This document shows positions 1-10,523 of a stretch of 64,000 nt of DNA, in pieces. Every line of letters begins with the position of its first letter. Position 1 is the stretch's first letter. The notes beneath the pieces were generated by a model that searched no databases, was not told the origin of the DNA, and saw nothing but the letters and a program-made list of their open reading frames with translations. This DNA comes from Sipunculus nudus (Eukaryota; Annelida; Sipuncula; Golfingiida; Sipunculidae). The position numbers and the translations under genes are program-made. The DNA lies in contig CM049313.1 of assembly GCA_026874595.1 (NCBI GenBank), forward strand, positions 76,872,659-76,936,658, in the 5' to 3' direction.

Positions 1-290
1 ATTTGAAGTTTAGTGTCTTGAAGAGAGGGACGCACATCTTCTGGGATTTTAAAGTATTGTGTAGGGTTCACAATACTAATGGTAGACCCTGAATCCACCA
101 GACAATCTATCTCTATTCCAGCGATGTGAGTTTTCACGTAGAGCGACTCATTTGGAGCATGGCGATTCATAAAACAAGACACTATTCCATCAAGGGAGAA
201 GGGCAGTTCTTCATTTTCTTCTGAGCAGATGGGTCTACTTGCATTATCAGCTGAAGCTTGACCCTCAGCCTCAGCTACTGGGAGTTTCCC
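1..290 (-). CDS. Retroviral-type aspartic protease, start of Pro-Pol (partial)
   Basis: Pepsin-like retropepsin that would cut the Gag-Pol polyprotein inside the virus-like particle. The frame is open from 290 to the window edge and contains LVDSGSTISIV, the D-S-G active-site triad with the aspartate codon at 95-93. It lies in the -1 frame relative to Gag and has no start codon of its own before the active site, so expression should depend on the frameshift signal at 290-231. The C-terminal flap and the rest of Pol are outside the window. Confidence 0.85.
231..290 (-). promoter_or_regulatory. -1 programmed ribosomal frameshift signal (slippery site plus pseudoknot)
   Basis: Near the Gag stop (277-275) the minus strand reads G GGA AAC at 290-284, a canonical X XXY YYZ heptamer in the Gag frame. 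After a 7-base spacer (283-277) a hairpin follows: AGCTGAGGCT (276-267) pairs with AGCTTCAGCT (258-249) to give 10 pairs, one of them G-U, with an 8-base loop. Loop bases GGGTC can pair with GACCC at 235-231, which gives an H-type pseudoknot. Slipping one base back joins Gag to the open protease frame. GGGAAAC is a known retroviral slippery heptamer; that this one works is inferred from its fit. Confidence 0.85.
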
Positions 291-2656
291 CTATTTTGGT
301 TGTCAACAGGGTTTTCTGAAGATGTGTCATTGCGATCATTGGCATTGCTATCATTATCTCTTTGGTCGTTCGCTACTCTCCTCCTCTCTCGTCTCTCTTT
401 GTTTTGCCGGCTGTAGCATTCTGAATACAGATGTCCAGTTCTTTTGCAAAAAGTGCAGTGCTTTGGAGATTGCCTGCGTTTGGATGAGCTTTGCTGGCCA
501 TTCGGAGACGCTGGAGGTGTTTGTTGATCATGTATCTTGACGAGATATTGGAGAACTTGGTCTAATTTAGCACACACGGCACTATTCTCTGTTGTCTCAG
601 CATTTCGGGAATTGTTGACACAGGTCTCTGGCGTTGGCGAATCCGAGGATTCTGTCGACTGGAATCGAACCCGAGCTGGTTGGACTCTTCGGGTCCTTCC
701 TATACGAAAGGCCTCAAATTCATGTCCGAGCTGGATTGCTTCTTGAAGGCTTTTTGGATGCCCTTGCTGGATAGCCCATTCCAGGTCATGGTCGTTCAAG
801 GCATCGATAAAAGAATTTTTTGCTAGAGTATCCTTGAACTCCGGTGTTGCTTCGGGGAATGCTCGTCTAACTAATTTCCGAATTTCTTGGGCGAGTGAGG
901 ATAGGCTTTCACCTTTACTGCGTAGCCTGGATCGTAGCTGAGCACGATAGACCTCTCGCTGGTTAGATGGCTCAAAACGTTCAGTAAGTGCTGAGACGAG
1001 AGATGAATAATCAATGCGTTGTCCCGGTCCCAGGTCGCATAGAATACTCTGAGCCTGACCTCGTAGGCTCGCCGCTAACTGCAAGGCTCTGGTCTGATCT
1101 GACCATCCATTGAGTTGGACAATTAGTTCAAACTGAACTAGAAAATCCTGCCATCCAGAAGACCCATCAAACGTAGCTGGTTTTATTGCTGGCCCATGAC
1201 TTCTCGATGGATGATTCATATCTTGCAGAGAAGATGTCTCTATCATCGACGATGCTTGCTGATTTCTTTGAGGGACTTGATGAGTTACGGGTGCGTCGCC
1301 TCTCCGTGCAGGTGGAGTATAATCATTCCCCCTGGATACAGGTTGATCACCATGGATGAGATCGAAATGTTGAAGAGTTGCAGTTCTTGGCATCTGATAA
1401 ATGGGCCTATTTGGCTGAAAATCATAATTAAGCCGATCATACTGCTGGCCCTGGCGGTGTGTTGAACCGTAGTATTTTTGCTGATACAACGCATTCATAT
1501 GGGCTATTTTCCGACTGTCGGCGGCAGGATCTGAGAAGTCACACGTCTGCCAGTGACGAGGATCAGGTTGACTGATATAGGTCGGAACTTTGGTAGCTGC
1601 ACCGCAGATGTCATGACTTGGGACCGGCCTACCGTAGGGCGATTTACGTGGTCCAGGTGAACAATTTCTGTTATGAAGATAGCTGTCCTGTCGAACTCCA
1701 ACCCCCTTGCAGCTCGCAGCAGGGGCTGACATGAACCCCAGAGATGAAATCGGTGCACTAATTGCTTGAATGGTTCGTGAAGGTGCAGTTTGAGAAACAC
1801 CGGCAGTTGTAAAACATCGATGAATGTTGGGTGGAGAAGATATGTCGGTCATGCTTCCAGTGTTCATAGTTGACGGAGTTTTCTCATGAAAATGCATTTC
1901 ATTGTATCTGGTAGATCGCGGCGGTGAATATAATTTGCCTGCTTCAACATCAGATCTATCCCGGCTGTCTGTCGAGGCACAACGCTCTGTGAGCCTTGGC
2001 GGTGGTGCTTGTTCTTTATAAGATGCAGCTGCACCTGGTGATAGATCAATTAAGTTTGTCGGTAGTCGATGCACTGACGATGTGAAACAAGGCTGCAAAG
2101 TAGCAGCACTAGGCGCGGATCCAGGCGAAATCCGTTCGGAAACTACCATGCCAGGCAATTTCATGAGGCTTGGTGATGTTCTATCACACGTAGGAAGGTC
2201 TATATCTGTTGGCTGTTGCTGATAATTTGCAGTGAATTGTTGCGCTAAATCTTTGCGTTGAGTAGAAATACTTTGACTGTGATGAATATTTTCAACTCGT
2301 TGAGATATAAGCTGAAGCTGAGTTTGTTGCGTGTCTACATATTGTTGATGTTGATTCTGCATAAGCTGGATCTGTCGTGCTTGCTGATCCATTGACGTTT
2401 GAAGGTTCTGTAGTACATTCATCCAACCTCTGAAGTCAAACGGTGAAGGCGAACGTGGCGGTTGAAGTGATGGATCGGCCAGCAGTGGCCCGCTCAAGTC
2501 GAAGACAGGGTCGATACCTTCTATATTTGAAGGTAAATGATGATAATCACTGTTCAGTCGCTGCATTTCATGCTGCTGATTACCGCTGGTCACGATGTCT
2601 TGATCACTGTCAGTGTTGAACAGGGGCGTTAAGCTGAATAAACCAGGTCCAGACAT
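275..2656 (-). CDS. Gag polyprotein of element 1 (793 aa)
   Basis: Structural protein expected to form the cytoplasmic virus-like particle and bind element RNA. The N-terminal ~480 residues are low in recognisable structure and rich in Q, S, P and H. Residues ~490-655 look like a retrotransposon capsid, beginning near IKPATFDGSSGWQDF. A single CCHC zinc knuckle, CTFCKRTGHLYSEC, lies at about residues 734-747, followed by a basic, then polar tail. The start at 2656 is the first in-frame ATG after the primer-binding site. The N-terminal extension is unusually long for a Gypsy Gag. No internal stop or frameshift is present. Confidence 0.88.
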   Translation of the reverse strand: MSGPGLFSLTPLFNTDSDQDIVTSGNQQHEMQRLNSDYHHLPSNIEGIDPVFDLSGPLLADPSLQPPRSPSPFDFRGWMNVLQNLQTSMDQQARQIQLMQNQHQQYVDTQQTQLQLISQRVENIHHSQSISTQRKDLAQQFTANYQQQPTDIDLPTCDRTSPSLMKLPGMVVSERISPGSAPSAATLQPCFTSSVHRLPTNLIDLSPGAAASYKEQAPPPRLTERCASTDSRDRSDVEAGKLYSPPRSTRYNEMHFHEKTPSTMNTGSMTDISSPPNIHRCFTTAGVSQTAPSRTIQAISAPISSLGFMSAPAASCKGVGVRQDSYLHNRNCSPGPRKSPYGRPVPSHDICGAATKVPTYISQPDPRHWQTCDFSDPAADSRKIAHMNALYQQKYYGSTHRQGQQYDRLNYDFQPNRPIYQMPRTATLQHFDLIHGDQPVSRGNDYTPPARRGDAPVTHQVPQRNQQASSMIETSSLQDMNHPSRSHGPAIKPATFDGSSGWQDFLVQFELIVQLNGWSDQTRALQLAASLRGQAQSILCDLGPGQRIDYSSLVSALTERFEPSNQREVYRAQLRSRLRSKGESLSSLAQEIRKLVRRAFPEATPEFKDTLAKNSFIDALNDHDLEWAIQQGHPKSLQEAIQLGHEFEAFRIGRTRRVQPARVRFQSTESSDSPTPETCVNNSRNAETTENSAVCAKLDQVLQYLVKIHDQQTPPASPNGQQSSSKRRQSPKHCTFCKRTGHLYSECYSRQNKERRERRRVANDQRDNDSNANDRNDTSSENPVDNQNRGNSQ

Positions 2657-2981
2657 TCTAGCTGAGATGCATACACTAGAACTGAACTTGTATTAACACT
2701 AAGTCCCAGTAGATTTTTGTTTAATTTATAATTTAGAGTGTATTTTCCCCCATGCAAAGAGTATTATATTCCATAAAACGTACTTGTAATTTAATTTCTG
2801 TGCATGCTTTAGTGGCACCTGGTGTCACCCATACACACTAATCAAATATTAGGCCTAAGCATGCCGATTTACTTGAATAAAAGCATTACAAAAAGGTTGA
2901 GAAAAAGTTCAAGAATAATCAGATTTGCAATGTAGACATGCACTTAAAATTAGAAACTATGCTATTCAGAAGCGTAATAGG

Positions 2982-2999
2982 ATCGAAACGCTGCCACCA
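2982..2999 (-). other. Primer-binding site of element 1
   Basis: Two bases after the end of the LTR the minus strand reads TGGTGGCAGCGTTTCGAT, beginning with the TGG expected for pairing to the CCA end of a tRNA. Its complement contains a T-arm-like GATCGAAAC. The matching tRNA was not identified. Confidence 0.7.
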
Positions 3000-3001
3000 T
3001 T

Positions 3002-3641
3002 TGTAGCGTAGTCGTAATTCCAAGGGTCAGAGGGTACAAAGTGCATGCGGATCATTCACTTCTTTCACACTTATCACTCTATGAGGAGGAATAAAAGATT
3101 CAGATAACTTAAATAATATTTATTTATAATAAACAATGAAACAATTATGATGGTAACAACGGGTAAACGATTAAGATGGTAATTGAAAGGAATCACCAGT
3201 ACTAAAGATTATTCCCAGTATTGGAATTAAAGAATTATCTTAAACAGAATAAACCCACTAAATCTAATAAGCCGATTGTTAAGCCGTGCAGGGTCCCCGA
3301 AATTACCTGAGGACAGTTCACTCTATAGTGAACTGGCGGATATTGAGATCGTAGTGCACTAGATGGTAGTCAGACGCTGATCGCTGTGTTGTATTGCTAG
3401 GGAGAGTTGAGCTGAGCTGTCTGGCGAGGTGCACGTGTTGAGTTGTCTAGCCGATCTCCCAGACATCGCACGGCCGCCTCCTTTTATAGGGGGTTTGACG
3501 GAAGAATTTTAAGACGGCCGGAAATGGGTGAACACAGACCAAGTACGTCTGACAGCCGGAATCTCGGGCGACCGGAAACTCTGACAGACGGAAACGGGCC
3601 TGATCGAATCCGGCTAACTAGCAAGGCGATACCCCGTTACA
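3002..3641 (-). repeat. 5' LTR of element 1
   Basis: On the minus strand it begins TGTAACGGGG and ends GACTACGCTACA, so the ends form the inverted repeat TGTARCG/CGYTACA with TG...CA termini. It lies directly before the PBS. It holds a TATA box and, downstream of that, AT-rich sequence with AATAAAT-like polyadenylation motifs near 3120. The left boundary is fixed by the PBS; the right boundary (3641) is inferred from the inverted ends, because the partner LTR is not in the window. Confidence 0.75.
3481..3488 (-). promoter_or_regulatory. TATA box in the LTR of element 1
   Basis: The minus strand reads TATAAAAG followed by a GC-rich stretch, about 160 bases into the LTR. Transcription would be expected to start near 3455 and run toward gag. 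Confidence 0.6.
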
Positions 3642-5889
3642 GTACATTTAATAAATCATTCATGTGTTCCTCACATTAACCTAATCTTTATGGGTCCACC
3701 GATAGAATCCAGTCAAATATCATCGAAAACCTGAATGCCCCCACGTCTCATTCCGGTTCGCAATGTCAACAACATCACTGGCCAGGTTATCAAGCTAAAT
3801 ATACCGGGGTATAAATTTCTTGCCACGAGGACAGAACCACAAAATAAATGTTAAAAATATTGGAGCGACTGCAGGATCACTCACGCACTGTCTCCACCAG
3901 ATTATGAGTTTATACGGACGGACGGTATGATGTTAAGGATTCATGTAATTTAAAAGTAAGTGGCAAAATTAAGATACAAGCAGCTGTACATAGAAACGTT
4001 TTCTGTTCACAGAAGTGTTGTGCCTCAGAGAGGTGAGCGAGTTATTCTGCAGTCATGCCAAAATGTTTATACATATCTTATGGAGACATTTTCCCATTGA
4101 AAACCTATATTTTCTGTTTACTTTTAGAATAAAAAAAAATGAGCCAACATTTCACATCTCAGTTAATAAATCTCCCCAACCCTGGTAATAAGCCCGGTAT
4201 ACCGGGTCTATCAGCTAGTGTGTATATAAAACGTGTTCGTGTGTATGCAAAATCAGAAAAGAACTCATATGTTATAAAAGCTTTATGATTAACTGCATAT
4301 TCAATATTTCAAGTCATGGACAGACTATATTTCTATTAAATATCAGATAACCTTGTACGGGGAAAAATTATATAACAGTCTCCCGCCCTTCCGCAAGATA
4401 TCATTTTTTTCTCATAATGAACCTCTTCTGTTTGGACACTGTGGGACGGCCTCGACTACTTGTCTCAACTGTCAAACTTCAAAATCAAAATTTGTTACAT
4501 TGCAAGGAAACATCTTTTGTTTACATTTCACATGCGCATGCTTATAATATCAAGTCTTTACCATAAAACACCCTCATTTATGTATTTTGCCTTGTAACAG
4601 TTCTTTTCCAACACATTTGAACGGAATACATTGTCCTCCTCACTACGCTTATACCTATGCCGCTAGTGTATTTAGAAGCCCCGGTGCATTGTGGTTGTCA
4701 GATTTTGACTCCAACAATCCCTAAACAGCGGAGTCGTAGTCAGGTGAGTCGAGTCTGCACAGTCGGGATTTTCTCTTTGGAGTCCTTCCCTTTTCTTGAT
4801 CTATCGTTGCCATTCCGGTCGGTGCGGCCCAAACTGACTTTTTTAAAGAATATGGTGAATTTTGCTAGCATTGTTGTGTGACTTAACACCGAAGAAGCTG
4901 CATTATAGAGTACATGTACTTAGCTGGAAACAAGCGAGAATCCGAGATGTGCAGATGTCGACCGCTCCAGCGTATCCTACATGATAGTACCATCGCTGCA
5001 TATTTCCTCCTGTATTACATCTTCCCTGGTAAAGTTTTGTCCTGAAAGAACCGAAGAGTAAAAAATATAATAATTGAAATTGCATAATTTCGGCCTCAGG
5101 TTCTTTTTATTATAAACTGTTGATCTGTCACTGAAAACAATTAGTAACAATTTTTATAACAAATCTAAACTTGCACAACAATAATAAAAAATGACGGGCG
5201 AGAAGCAATTATATGTACAGTATAGGGAATTATGTTGGTTTAATTTATGTCGTTATATATTTAATTAAGATAACTCCTTCGTAAATTTATGGAACACGAG
5301 TGACTTGCATATAAACTGCTACTTAAACCATTCAGGAATTAATAAAGATATTTGTTTGAGGTGTTGGAATAAATAACGGTATAGAGAAAAGTAACGACCA
5401 GGACGATATTGATAAAATCATATATATGTAAAATCGCTTGGTATTAAATAAAATAAATAGTTTTGACAAAGTACTTGCCCGGGAAATACTAATCGAATCA
5501 ACTATAAATGACACAATCGAAATTCATATTACATATCTTAATAGGAAAAAAAGTACTGATTGTAATTCACTTTCAAAATTCTAGTCAGCTATACCTAATT
5601 TTGGCATTTTCACAGACATTTGATACATTTGCAATGACATTTGGCACAATCATGTTTGGTGTTTCATATCTGTTGGAAGCCAGTCGTGCATGCTGTACCG
5701 TTTGACCTAATCTTTCCCGCGAAATAGCACATTTTGCTGCACAGTAAAAAGATTTAACTACCAAGTGCGGACAGCAAACTCTTGTTTATAGAATAAACGT
5801 GCGGATCGCCGCAAAGCGTACTTCTTCGAGATTAAAGTACCCCGATTCAGTATAACCCGATTTAGATGCGAGCCAAGTTCGGATTCGGC
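3642..5889. other. Non-coding stretch, no supported gene
   Basis: No protein family or RNA gene recognised. Two local signals are present. A perfect 14 bp palindrome, CCCGGTATACCGGG, lies at 4193-4206. A short open stretch from an ATG at 4657 ends at CAG|GTGAGT (4743/4744), a textbook splice-donor match on the + strand. Neither is enough to call a gene. The rest is AT-rich. Confidence 0.5.
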
Positions 5890-6702
5890 TTAAGCCGAGT
5901 CGAAGTCCAAGTTAAACTGGGTTTGGTTCTATCCGCATTTTTAAAATTTTAAATTAAAATCAAATAAGTTACCCACTTGTGACAAAGTTGCATGATCCGG
6001 TTTTTCATTTGGGACCATTCGAGGAACAAAAATCGACAATAAAAGTTTTGCACATTTAATGTGCAGGATCAAGAACCATTCTCAGTTCACATTGTTCCAG
6101 TCAAAACAAAAAACAAAAAAAAAAAAAAAAAAAAAAAAAAACACGCCCGTTCGTATCATATACATGTAAGAAATCACTTGATTTGTGCAAGAAAAATAAG
6201 GGATTGTTTCTCAGGCACTTTTTCAGAAATCAGTGCAGGCAGGCAATTTTTTTTCCTTCATACGTTAATTTTCGACCAAAAAAACCCCCCATATGATCTG
6301 TGGACAACATGATTCAATATTGCTTTGTTAAACAGGATAAAGCACGACATAAGAAAAGGAATTTTTCTCTAAATTTGTTATTTTATTCTCATGAAGGAAA
6401 TTTCCCCGCCCTTGGAGCTAAAAATGGGTAAATGTCTACTGAAAATAAATATCAATTACGTTTTCGGCTTGAGAGACCAGCCTTTTTTTTTTGCCTTACA
6501 TTAAGAAAATTTGTGAACTTAAGCGCGCATAACTAGGTAAACATTTTAAACCTGTGATCTTACCCATTATAATGCATACAGATACTTTAATTGATGGTTT
6601 AATTAAAACAAGGTTAAATGGTCTATTAATAGCCGTAAAACTCAGTTTAATTAAAAAAAAATAACACAGTTTAAGTTGGACTTCGATACTGCATACGGCT
6701 TA
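5890..6702. repeat. Fold-back, MITE-like repeat
   Basis: Two arms point toward each other. The left arm (5890-5919) begins TTAAGCCGAGTCGAAG and ends AAACTG. The right arm (6667-6702) read backwards begins TTAAGCCG, has a ~6 bp insertion, and continues with nearly the same sequence (TCGAAGTCCAACTTAAACTG). The interior is AT-rich, contains an interrupted A run (~6105-6140) and no coding sequence. This is the layout of a non-autonomous DNA element. Outer ends and target-site duplication are not certain. Confidence 0.55.
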
Positions 6703-8399
6703 AATGTGGACGATCTTGTTTAGTTTGCCTGAAGAAAAGAACAGGCCTACGTGAAGATGAACAAGAGTTTCGCCGGATGAAGAAACCCCTTTAATTTTCC
6801 GTCTAAAGCTCAAAACAATTCATTCAGGACCATTTCTTGCCTGGTGTCAGCATTTCCCAGCAGGGGGCGCCTCACGCCAGTCACTTGTAGACCGTTGTGA
6901 TCTGCTGGCTTTGCTTGGCCGAGTCATGTTTGCACTGTCTTGCAGGCCGCGCGTGTGACTGTTCGTGTCAGTCACATAGAAGGCAGAAATGCGGTGACAA
7001 GCTGTCTTGACAGGCATCAGCTGTGGTCGAGTTAAGTCATATTTAACCTGCCCATGAAGCAGACATGTTTGTAAGTGCGATGTTGCGTTGAACCACAATT
7101 TTCAGTGACCATTTCTATTTGAAGTTCTAAGCCTAACTAAGGACCAAGTTGCATGAAGTGGCAAAATGTGATTCAAAATGACTATGGATGTAAAAGATTA
7201 AGGAATGACAGCTAGATATCTGCGCAAAACCACATTATATTAAACAAAATGCGTGTAAAAATTGTAAGTTAAACATGTATATTTGATAGGAGATGTGTTC
7301 TTTTATGGTTCATTCAAATGTATGTATGGCTGTTACGGGGATGTCCCCAGGTGATCCCCGGTTTGATGCTGCATCCCCCATCTAGTGGACAGTAATGATA
7401 CTAAAACGAAATCAGTTTTGGCCGAATATTGGAAAGGTTAATTAAAATTTTTAATTAATATAAGTGAATTGACATGATACATTTTGAGTGTACACAGTAG
7501 TTTGTTTCTCGATCTGCTTATCATAGTTTCACAGCGGGAAGGTCCATTTGTCCACAAATTTTGAAATGGTTTTAGGGGTAGAGGGGAGGGAGGGAGGGGG
7601 ACTTGTGTGTCCCTGCTCTGCAGAAACAGCAAAGCAGCCTAATTAGCAGTCCTTATACACTTGGCCAACATCCAGCCACGGTAGTAATGGGGTTTGTCCA
7701 TTGTCTTTCAATCTAGATTGTGCCTCATATTTGTGCAAACTGCGGGGAGGAAATGTTATCGCATATTTTTCTTCCACTGAATTCCTAAAATCATTTTGCA
7801 GGAGAGCCATAAACCTTCCATATATTGAGTCTAACATCCATACAGTTAGGAGTTTCTACAATATAAGCCTTGACTGCAAACGACTCGGTGTCCTCATTTG
7901 CCACATAACCAGAATTAAAACTTAACAGATGTTACAGTTGTCCCCAGCCAGGGCATCACTGTTCAAGTGGGCCTGTTTAAACAAAATGTACCATAACAAA
8001 AAATTGTGTCTCATAGTCCCTCAAGTCAGCGTTCCCTGTGAACTATTCAGTTGCCTAAGCGACTGTTCTTCTCTGTTCCTTAACTAAACTCGTTAAAATG
8101 CCTTTGGTGAAAAGGTCAGTTACAGTAACAGTTTAAATAATAGGATCCAACTGTAATTTTAGTCATCATCAAAACCATGACATATTTATGGGTGTCAAAA
8201 TAATAGTAAATTTATTTTATATATTGTAAAATCCATTTCCTCTCAATGCATTACACTAAAAGGCAAAAAGCATATATAATAGACTCATAGATAAATAAAA
8301 TTTTAAAGATATATATGAGACAATAGTATAAAATTTATACAGTAGCACAATGCATGATTACTGTTAAGAACTAGTGTAACATTTTAGAAAAAAATTGCA
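6703..8399. other. Non-coding stretch
   Basis: No gene recognised on either strand. The one clear structure is a dense G-run tract on the + strand at 7575-7600, five runs of three or more G separated by 1-4 bases. The remainder is AT-rich. Confidence 0.5.
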
Positions 8400-9110
8400 C
8401 AAACAGATATGTCTAGTTTTGACTTAAACACATTCAAAGACGGTGAGGATCTTAAGACTCATGGTAGTTTGTTCCACAGTAGGGGACCAGCTACACTGAA
8501 TGCCCTCGCCTGCACAACAAACAACTACAATAGTCTAGCATCCGATTGTGGTGATAAACGCAAGGACTACTGTACACACTCTGATGACTCCCTGTCAAGG
8601 AACACCCAAAATTGACCAGTGTTCCTCAGATGCAAGCAGGCTCGCTTACACACCGAAGAAATGTGAGCCTCCATTGAAACATGAGTATCCAATGTGACTC
8701 CTAGGTTTTTGGCAGTAGATGTTGGGTTGATGGAGAGGGACAGAGGTGTTATTGGTCAGCTGTTTTGATGAAATGACTAAAAATTCTGTTTTATCGTCAC
8801 TCATTTATAGGGGATGTTGTGCCATCCAATTTTGGACTGCTGTTATAGTCGTTTCAATAAGATGGAGTGCAACCATCATATCAGAAATCTTGAAACTTAT
8901 GTACAGCTCCGTGTCATCTGCATACAGGTGATCCTATATGTGACAATTACGTAGTAGGGCCCCAGAGATGAATTATAGATGGTAAACAGGATCGGTCTGC
9001 GGACCAACCCCTGGGGGACACCACAGGTGACTATGCACCTTTAACCCTGATGTTCTGGGTTCTGTCAGTCAGATATGACAGGAACCACTAGTGTATTGTT
9101 GTTAGGCAGT
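8400..9110 (-). pseudogene. CR1-like LINE reverse transcriptase remnant (3' part)
   Basis: On the minus strand, several reading frames together spell landmarks of a non-LTR retrotransposon RT in the right order. WFLSYLTDRTQ lies near 9080, GVPQG followed by RPILFTIY near 9010, and the catalytic box LYADDTELY near 8925 (YADD codons 8924-8913). The C-terminal LWNKLP and FKSKL motifs lie near 8480-8420. At least three frameshifts and several stops separate them, so it is dead. The N-terminal endonuclease and first RT motifs are missing, as expected of a 5'-truncated copy. The clade (CR1/L2) is inferred from motif wording. Confidence 0.8.
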
Positions 9111-10144
9111 AAACCGGCAGTCAGAGTATATGTGAGGGATCTGTTGCATGTACCTTGTCTTTTATGGTACGAATTCTCCCTGCATGGATTTGGACTCAAT
9201 AAATAGAAGGGCCTAATAAAATTGAGTCAGTTAAAATCAAGCTGCCCTTTTTGTGGCCTGCAATGTCTTATTTTGACCATCCTTTCCCCCTACCTTGCAA
9301 AAAATCCTGGATTAATGTCTAAGTTTCCAAGGTACACCACCTTTAATATAAGGTATGTTAAATATACACAAACTATTGGGTTTTCTCCATAAAATATGGT
9401 ATCTGTCAATAGTTTGTTTTGAAAAAAATATGCTAACTTGTGTACACTTGTGGAAATAACTTGCACCAAGGACAGTCAGTGGTGTAACACACACTGTGGT
9501 TGGCTTTATATTGGCGAGGTTATTTATTCGCAATTTTCACTTCTTCATTGTTTTGCTAAGGTTTCCATTTACTCAATACTGATATACCATATAGTAACTT
9601 ACAGGAATTACATTAGCATTATTAAAGCAGTTACCTATTATGTACACAAAATCTTAAAAATGGCATGAGGAGCTAAGGGAACATGAAAAAGGTGGAAATT
9701 CATCATGCATCTGTGGCAGATATATAAAAGAATTGATATTATTTTAATTATCAATCTTTGAATTAAGGGCAACATACAATGTGTGCTTATATTGTTGCTA
9801 CTGCGAAAATGTATGTGACATGCCATAGAGGATATTGGATAAATTACTGTTCATATGTGCAAATGTGGCATCTTATTCAAGGAGGTTTTATTTTTAGCAA
9901 TAATTCCCCCATAGTGAATATCACAAATTTGAAACCATCAGGAACAAAAAGCAGACCACATTTTACATGTTGTGCATGCCACCTGAAGCACACAACTCCA
10001 TAAATCAAGATTTCATCAGTTCTTAACTGCTGTTTCTTCTTTCATGGGCCTTTCCTTTTTGGTGTCCTTGCAATGTGAAGAATCAGACTTCTGTATCTGT
10101 TTTTGCAAAAAAGCTATTCTTTTATTTTGTATTTCTTTTAACAG
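9111..10144. other. Non-coding stretch, nothing recognised
   Basis: AT-rich, with no convincing coding sequence or repeat ends. The right end is a polypyrimidine-rich run ending TTTTAACAG (10144), which resembles a splice acceptor on the + strand. Confidence 0.4.
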
Positions 10145-10328
10145 AAATTCTTATGAAAGTATCATGAGGAAGCATGGAGTCTTCCACCAGAAGCCAGTTG
10201 AAAGGAACAAAGGTTCTGTGTTGAGACTATCTGGCAGCAGCTCCCAGGAAGATGAATTTGATAGTGGAACATTTGAGGACCAGCATTTGCTCAACATCTA
10301 TAACCTCCTTCAGCTCTTAGGAAGATGA
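10145..10328 (+). other. Exon-like open segment, unknown protein
   Basis: After a splice-acceptor-like tract ending TTTTAACAG, a + strand frame continues for about 60 codons. The residues look less random than the surroundings: NSYESIMRKHGVF, then a serine-rich and acidic part (SGSSSQEDEFDSGTFEDQ), then HLLNIYNLL. I do not recognise the family. The frame ends just after the first copy of a 73 bp tandem duplication that has disrupted the 3' part. It could be a host exon, a decayed host exon or chance. It is the only host-gene candidate here. Confidence 0.3.
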
Positions 10329-10386
10329 ATTTGTATATGGAACATTTGAGGACCAGCATTTGCTCAACATCTATAACCTCCTCCAG
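10247..10386 (+). repeat. 73 bp tandem duplication in the exon-like segment
   Basis: GGAAGATGAATTTG followed by the same ~60 bases occurs at 10247 and again at 10320, with few mismatches. Since 73 is not a multiple of three, the second copy is out of frame with the first and the reading frame stops at the junction. Confidence 0.85.
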
Positions 10387-10523
10387 AACATTAAATGTAA
10401 ACAAGTAATGTGAAGATCAACTGTGAAGCTTCAATTTGTTGTGGTAGGGAACTGCAACTTTTTATATAGTTTAAGAAATATTCTTCTTAAGGTTTAGCAT
10501 GTTCTGTAATCATGATGACCAAT

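Larger units (their letters stand above)
1..3641 (-). mobile_element. Ty3/Gypsy-type LTR retrotransposon, element 1 (5' half)
   Basis: Read on the minus strand, this is an LTR (3641 to 3002), a primer-binding site, a long Gag, and the beginning of an aspartic protease that runs off the left edge of the window. The layout LTR-PBS-gag-pro is standard for Ty3/Gypsy elements. Reverse transcriptase, integrase and the 3' LTR should lie to the left. Gag is open over its whole length and the frameshift signal is well formed, so this may be a fairly young copy, but without the second LTR its age cannot be judged. Family assignment to Gypsy rests on the Gag style and LTR ends, because no RT is visible. 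Confidence 0.88.

Noticed and set aside
2982-2999. tRNA gene suggested by T-arm-like GATCGAAAC near 2981
   Set aside because: No full cloverleaf; the match is explained by a primer-binding site complementary to a tRNA 3' end.
4657-4743. First coding exon: ATG frame ending at CAG|GTGAGT
   Set aside because: Only 29 codons, no recognisable protein, and its phase does not fit the exon-like segment at 10145. Left as a note in the region entry.
6061-6312. Plus-strand frame with a lysine run
   Set aside because: The lysines come from the A run at ~6105-6140 inside the fold-back repeat.
8409-8935. Plus-strand open frames over 8409-8931
   Set aside because: They are the antisense of the LINE RT remnant, which shows ordered RT motifs on the minus strand.
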